The notes beneath the pieces are model-generated. The model was given only the letters and a program-made list of their open reading frames with translations. It did not search any database and was not told where the DNA came from. Both the position numbers and the translations under genes were made by a program. A DNA stretch of 9,917 nucleotides from Sphaerochaetaceae bacterium (GTDB taxonomy: Bacteria; Spirochaetota; Spirochaetia; Sphaerochaetales; Sphaerochaetaceae), in the NCBI GenBank assembly GCA_023231265.1, contig JALNVT010000077.1:1-9917 (forward strand), given 5' to 3'. Position 1 is the stretch's first letter. Every line of letters begins with the position of its first letter. Of the stretch, positions 6,829-9,917 are shown one piece after another.

Positions 6829-6833
6829 GTCAA
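6806..6833 (-). promoter_or_regulatory. Promoter of the flavin oxidoreductase gene
   Basis: On the minus strand, a perfect TTGACA (6828-6833) and a TAATAT (6806-6811) are 16 bases apart, giving a leader of about 80 bases. A second TTGACA (6801-6806) lies 27 bases further on but has no good -10 partner. Confidence 0.6.
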
Positions 6834-6899
6834 AATAAAATCAATATTTATAATTCCAGATTGAATTTACCAATTAATACATCAAAGTTTTTCATGAAG

Positions 6900-6943
6900 C
6901 AAAAAAAATTATCGCTCAGAATTTATTCCCGAACGATAATTTT
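6900..6943 (-). terminator. Strong intrinsic terminator of cstA
   Basis: Arms 6905-6921 and 6927-6943 can pair over 17 bases, counting a few G-U pairs, around a five-base loop. The core is ATTATCG with CGATAAT. On the minus strand a run of eight U ends the structure. It lies about 30 bases past the stop codon, and because of it cstA is unlikely to be co-transcribed with the oxidoreductase gene. Confidence 0.88.
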
Positions 6944-6972
6944 ATTATAAATTGATTAGAACTGATTATAGA

Positions 6973-8682
6973 TTAATCAAGTTCACCTTCCAATACAGGC
7001 TGTAATTTAGTTTTGGTTGATTCATCATCATTAAAGAACAAGCTCTTAATAGAATTGTAAGAAATCATAATACCTATAATAAAAATAAATATACCAAATA
7101 TCAATTGCAATCCTTGTTTAGCAAATACAAAACTGTCTGTTCCTATTGTTTGGAAGTTACTGATGTTGAGCAATGTCAATGCAGAAAATGTAACTGCCAT
7201 CATAATTAGCATTGGGATCCATACATTTTTGCTATCTTTTCCAGATTTCTTTAGGTATACAGCAACTGCACTCAGTGCCAAAGCTGATAACATTTGGTTT
7301 GAACTTCCGAACAATGCCCATATGTTTAGATATCCACCCTTAGAAAGAGCATATCCAAGAACCAATGTAATTACAGTAGCAAATACTGAATTTTGACAAA
7401 GTTTTTGAATTGGACCAACCGAAGCAGCCTCTTGTTCTTCATCAGTGAAGAGCTCTTGGAAAGACAAACGAGCAATACGTGCAACAGAATCAAGAGATGT
7501 CAATGCAAATGCACTTATAGCTAAATTGATTAGAGTCATGCTTAGATTATGATTCATGTTAATAACATCCAAGAAGTTTGCAATAGCCATTGCGAATGTC
7601 TGCTGTGCAGAAGCACCTTCTGGCATTCCACCAAGAGAGCCAACACAAACTAAAGCTATTACTGCCAATAAAGATTCAACAAGCATAGCTCCATAACTTA
7701 CTTTGAGCATATCTTTTTCGCTTTTGATCTGCTTACTTGATGTATTTGAACTGACCAATGCATGGAAACCTGAAACAGCACCACAAGCTATTGTTACAAA
7801 TAGATATGGGAACATTCCTTTTCCGCCTACAGAGAATGTCGTAACTGCTGGTAATGACATTGTAGGATGAGCTACAAGAATACCAATAACAGCTGCTGCA
7901 ATCATAAATATCAACAAGAAACTGTTTAGATAATCACGAGGTTGCAATAAAGACCATACAGGAACGATTGATGCAATCAATATATAAACAAAAACAATAT
8001 AAGACCAACCATGAACATCTAAAGATGTAATAGGAGCTTTCAGACCTATAGTCATTGCTACAACTAAAAGTACAATAGCTATAACTGTAAGAATTGATTG
8101 TTTAGGACGATATTTACGACTGAAAAATCCAAGTCCAACTGCAAATACAATGAACAAACAAGATGTTGTAGCAGTACTACCATTACTTAAAGTCAATGCT
8201 GTGTTATTTGCTACAGAACCAAATGATACGGCAACAATATTTGCAAATGCTGCTATTACAACAATGCAGAACAACCAACAAAATAGAAGGAACAGTGCCT
8301 TACCAGTAGAACCAAGATATTTTTTAATTATAAAACCAAGTGAATGACCTTCATTTTTTACAGATGCAACCATAGATCCGAAATCTTGCACACCTCCAAA
8401 AAAGATACCGCCAAGAAGACACCACAGCAATACAGGTAACCATCCGTAACTTGATGCTACAATAGGTCCAATAATGGGTGCTGCACCTGCAATAGATGCA
8501 AATTGATGTCCAAAAAGAACATTTGAATCTGTTGGAACATAATCAACTCCATCTTCAAATTCAAATGCAGGGGTCTTACGAGAAGGGTCAACACCCCATT
8601 TCTTCGAAAGACGCTGTCCGTAAAAGACATAGCCAAGTGATAAAGCAACTATGCCTATTATTAAAATTAGTACTCCATTCAT
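6973..8682 (-). CDS. cstA: CstA family transporter (carbon starvation protein A)
   Basis: A 569-residue inner-membrane transporter with about 14 or more hydrophobic segments. E. coli relatives CstA and BtsT take up peptides and pyruvate, so the substrate here is one of those or a similar small organic acid or amino compound. Family blocks are plain: FGHQFASIAGAAPIIGP (57-73), GGVQDFGSMVAS (96-107), VPVWSLLQPRDYLNSFLL (240-257), CGAVSGFHALVSSNTSSKQI (300-319) and WALFGSSNQMLSALAL (455-470). It is shorter than E. coli CstA (about 700 residues) and resembles the shorter forms of other phyla. The tail is short and acidic. The start is firm: AAGGAG (8691-8696) lies eight bases before the ATG. The GntR/RCK_C regulator gene lies 265 bases upstream on the same strand without a clear terminator between, so partial co-transcription is possible. 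I could not settle on a single promoter in the AT-rich leader. Confidence 0.95.
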   Translation of the reverse strand: MNGVLILIIGIVALSLGYVFYGQRLSKKWGVDPSRKTPAFEFEDGVDYVPTDSNVLFGHQFASIAGAAPIIGPIVASSYGWLPVLLWCLLGGIFFGGVQDFGSMVASVKNEGHSLGFIIKKYLGSTGKALFLLFCWLFCIVVIAAFANIVAVSFGSVANNTALTLSNGSTATTSCLFIVFAVGLGFFSRKYRPKQSILTVIAIVLLVVAMTIGLKAPITSLDVHGWSYIVFVYILIASIVPVWSLLQPRDYLNSFLLIFMIAAAVIGILVAHPTMSLPAVTTFSVGGKGMFPYLFVTIACGAVSGFHALVSSNTSSKQIKSEKDMLKVSYGAMLVESLLAVIALVCVGSLGGMPEGASAQQTFAMAIANFLDVINMNHNLSMTLINLAISAFALTSLDSVARIARLSFQELFTDEEQEAASVGPIQKLCQNSVFATVITLVLGYALSKGGYLNIWALFGSSNQMLSALALSAVAVYLKKSGKDSKNVWIPMLIMMAVTFSALTLLNISNFQTIGTDSFVFAKQGLQLIFGIFIFIIGIMISYNSIKSLFFNDDESTKTKLQPVLEGELD

Positions 8683-8730
8683 ATTCTTATCTCCTTAAAA
8701 TATGACAATTGAGAATATGATAGTACAATC

Positions 8731-8770
8731 TTATATGCATTACTAGTATATATATACATTTTATATGCAA
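8731..8770. repeat. Direct repeat with exact 30-base period upstream of cstA
   Basis: TTATATGCAT (8731-8740) and TTATATGCAA (8761-8770) start exactly 30 bases apart, about three helical turns, and match at 11 of 12 positions when extended by two bases. Between them lies the perfect palindrome GTATATATATAC (8746-8757). The block sits about 50-90 bases before the cstA ATG. It is a candidate operator for two proteins bound on the same DNA face. Confidence 0.5.
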
Positions 8771-8803
8771 TAAATATTCAATAAATCTTTTTATTTACTT
8801 TCA

Positions 8804-8822
8804 TTGTATAGAATTAGTACAA
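8804..8822. repeat. Inverted repeat TTGTA-N9-TACAA in the cstA leader
   Basis: A 19-base imperfect palindrome with five perfect end pairs. Its right half, TAGTACAA (8815-8822), recurs exactly at 8721-8728, close to the cstA start. Size and symmetry suit a GntR-type dimer site, but no consensus can be confirmed from one region. Confidence 0.4.
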
Positions 8823-8947
8823 ATATATAAAAAAATATTTTTTTCAAAAAAGTGTTAATTACTGATTATGCTATACCTTATGAAGATTTTTGAAAAGATA
8901 TCTAACAAAATTGTTGCAAAAACAGCTTTCAAACATCAATTTTATCA

Positions 8948-9586
8948 TTAAAAATTACTTCTGGTTCCATATAAAAATTCGCGAACTTTCTTTTTAGATA
9001 GCAATTCACCAACATAGAATAAAGTGTCATTTACGTTCAGTTGACAATTTGGACCAGGTGAGATGCAAGTAGTTCCATTATGTTGTATAGCTACCACAGT
9101 TGCGCCAGTGTTCTGCCAGAAATTTATTGCAGATATAAACTGTCCAACAAAAAAGCAATCTTCAGTAATAACGATATCTTCAGGTATTATTGATGATACC
9201 TTACTGTAATAGTTGATTCTCTCAAGTAAGTTATTAAAAGTTACTTGCATGTCCTTCATATTATTCATGTTATCTTTAATTTGATTGTTTAAAGTTGCTG
9301 TAATATCTAAGGTCTTGCTCACATCTTTCATGTAAGTCAAAAATTCCAATGCTTTTTCTGAAGACAGTATCACCACACCAGAATTCTTTTTTACCAATAC
9401 AACACCTGCATCTGCAAGTACTGTTATTGCACGTCGTGCAGTTTCTGTGGAGACACCATATTTCCCAACTAGAGTTGTCTTTGTTAGGATACGCTGCCCC
9501 TCTTTATATTCACCATCACAAATAGCGTGAGCTATGTTTATTGCAACCTTTTTGTAATTAGGAAAGCTATTTTTTAAATTTTTCAT
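8948..9586 (-). CDS. GntR-family winged-helix regulator with C-terminal RCK_C (TrkA_C) domain, BusR-like
   Basis: A 212-residue cytoplasmic transcription regulator. Residues about 10-76 form a GntR winged helix: EGQRILTKTTLVGKYGVSTE, the recognition helix ETARRAITVLADAGVV, and a wing VKKNSGVVI. Residues about 78-128 are a helical linker with coiled-coil character. Residues about 133-208 resemble an RCK_C/TrkA_C fold: PEDIVI, the VGQFISAINFWQNTGATVVAI strand-helix-strand, an ISPGPNCQLNVNDTLFYVG turn and strand, and a closing helix. The order winged helix, coiled coil, RCK_C is that of BusR, which binds c-di-AMP and represses an osmolyte importer in lactic acid bacteria. Binding of c-di-AMP here is inferred from architecture only. 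The gene lies upstream of cstA on the same strand, so that is the first target to suspect. GAAGG (9594-9598) lies seven bases before the ATG and supports the start. Confidence 0.87.
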   Translation of the reverse strand: MKNLKNSFPNYKKVAINIAHAICDGEYKEGQRILTKTTLVGKYGVSTETARRAITVLADAGVVLVKKNSGVVILSSEKALEFLTYMKDVSKTLDITATLNNQIKDNMNNMKDMQVTFNNLLERINYYSKVSSIIPEDIVITEDCFFVGQFISAINFWQNTGATVVAIQHNGTTCISPGPNCQLNVNDTLFYVGELLSKKKVREFLYGTRSNF

Positions 9587-9634
9587 TTTTCAACCTTCAA
9601 AAGGAATAACTATTTGAACTTTTAGTATTATCCT

Positions 9635-9663
9635 TTTTAATTTATACTGACCTCTCCTGTCAA
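9635..9663 (-). promoter_or_regulatory. Promoter of the GntR/RCK_C regulator with an overlapping TGAC-N7-GTCA palindrome
   Basis: On the minus strand, a perfect TTGACA (9658-9663) is followed after 17 bases by TTAAAA (9635-9640). The -35 overlaps the 15-base inverted repeat TGAC-N7-GTCA (9648-9662). A protein bound there would block the promoter, which suggests autoregulation. Confidence 0.5.
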
Positions 9664-9802
9664 TAAAAATGCGATTTATTTTTAACAAAATCAAAAAATT
9701 ATCATCTCTGGTGTAATTGAACTCCCAAGAAGATAATTCATGTGCTTACTTTCTAAAAGATAAAATTTTTTAAATCTTAATTATTTAAATTATATTGGGT
9801 CT

Positions 9803-9824
9803 TCTAACCTATATGTGGGTTAGA
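9803..9824 (+). other. Stable hairpin in a possible plus-strand leader
   Basis: TCTAACCTA (9803-9811) and TGGGTTAGA (9816-9824) form nine pairs, one of them T-G, around a TATG tetraloop. No T-run follows directly on either strand, so it is not a simple terminator. It probably belongs to a structured leader RNA. Confidence 0.5.
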
Positions 9825-9848
9825 GCCTAATTAATTTTCTCTTTAAGT

Positions 9849-9890
9849 CCCTTTGCTAATTGATTTTATCTGTTAGCAAGAGGGATTTTT
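9849..9890 (+). promoter_or_regulatory. Hairpin that hides a possible Shine-Dalgarno, or a terminator
   Basis: CCCTTTGCTAA (9849-9859) pairs with TTAGCAAGAGGG (9873-9884) over 11 bases with one bulged base, around a 13-base loop. The right arm contains AAGAGGG, the only candidate ribosome site before the ATG at 9891. Five T (9886-9890) follow, so the structure could also work as an intrinsic terminator. Either way it would control expression of what lies to the right. Confidence 0.55.
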
Positions 9891-9917
9891 ATGTTACTGC
9901 AGACCAAAAGTACAGAA
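9891..9917 (+). CDS. Possible start of a rightward gene cut by the window edge
   Basis: ATG at 9891 opens nine codons (MLLQTKSTE) that run off the end. AGAGGG (9881-9884 with the preceding bases) is six bases upstream, a normal spacing. Nine codons cannot identify a product, and an open frame of this length is easily chance. The call rests on the ribosome-site spacing and the structured leader only. Confidence 0.3.

Larger units (their letters stand above)
9587..9890. other. Divergent regulatory region at the right edge
   Basis: Just over 300 bases without a gene. The left third holds the leftward regulator promoter. The middle (about 9690-9790) is AT-rich, with a spaced inverted repeat AATTATC (9697-9703) and GATAATT (9732-9738). 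TATATT (9791-9796), with a poor -35 at 9768-9773, could start a plus-strand transcript near 9803. That transcript would begin with the two hairpins described separately. Confidence 0.45.

Noticed and set aside
9880..9917. Resemblance of the last bases to a BglG/LicT RNA antiterminator target
   Set aside because: Only a few blocks (GGATT, GTTACTG, CAAAA) match and the spacing is wrong; the target's own stem does not form.

Overview
The window comes from an AT-rich bacterial chromosome, roughly one third GC by eye. It is most likely a spirochaete of the Treponema type. This rests on a short lipoprotein signal with a spirochaete-like lipobox (ISMSC), a RarA ATPase extended by a methyltransferase-like domain, tRNAs without encoded CCA, and AT-rich spacers holding canonical TTGACA-type promoters. 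It is an inference from style and gene content; no rRNA or other marker gene is present.

Layout from left to right. (1) The last 93 codons of a PHP-family metal-dependent phosphoesterase run rightward and meet a leftward Bax inhibitor-1 family membrane protein, with a terminator hairpin between them. (2) A divergent spacer then leads to a rightward pair: an unrecognised lipoprotein whose start codon sits just after a -10 box, and, 11 bases later, a RarA/MgsA clamp-loader-type ATPase fused to a SAM-methyltransferase-like C-terminal half. (3) An AT-rich spacer with a strong promoter leads to four tRNA genes, Arg(TCG), Lys(CTT), Leu(TAG) and Gly(GCC), closed by a textbook terminator. (4) Three leftward genes follow: an extended nitronate-monooxygenase-family flavoprotein with a cysteine cluster, a CstA-family transporter, and a GntR-type regulator with an RCK_C/TrkA_C ligand domain. 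(5) The right edge is a divergent regulatory region. It holds the regulator's promoter with a TGAC-N7-GTCA palindrome and, on the plus strand, two hairpins. The second hairpin buries a possible Shine-Dalgarno sequence six bases before an ATG that opens a frame running off the window.

The clearest functional link is between the last two genes. The regulator has the architecture of BusR, a c-di-AMP-responsive GntR/RCK_C repressor, and lies directly upstream of cstA on the same strand with no convincing terminator between them. The cstA leader carries spaced direct and inverted repeats. This suggests, but does not prove, second-messenger control of a peptide or pyruvate transporter. The flavoprotein and cstA are separated by a very strong terminator, so they are probably separate transcription units. 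Nothing in the window looks like a mobile element, phage, CRISPR array or defence island. It reads as core chromosome with a few unusual details.
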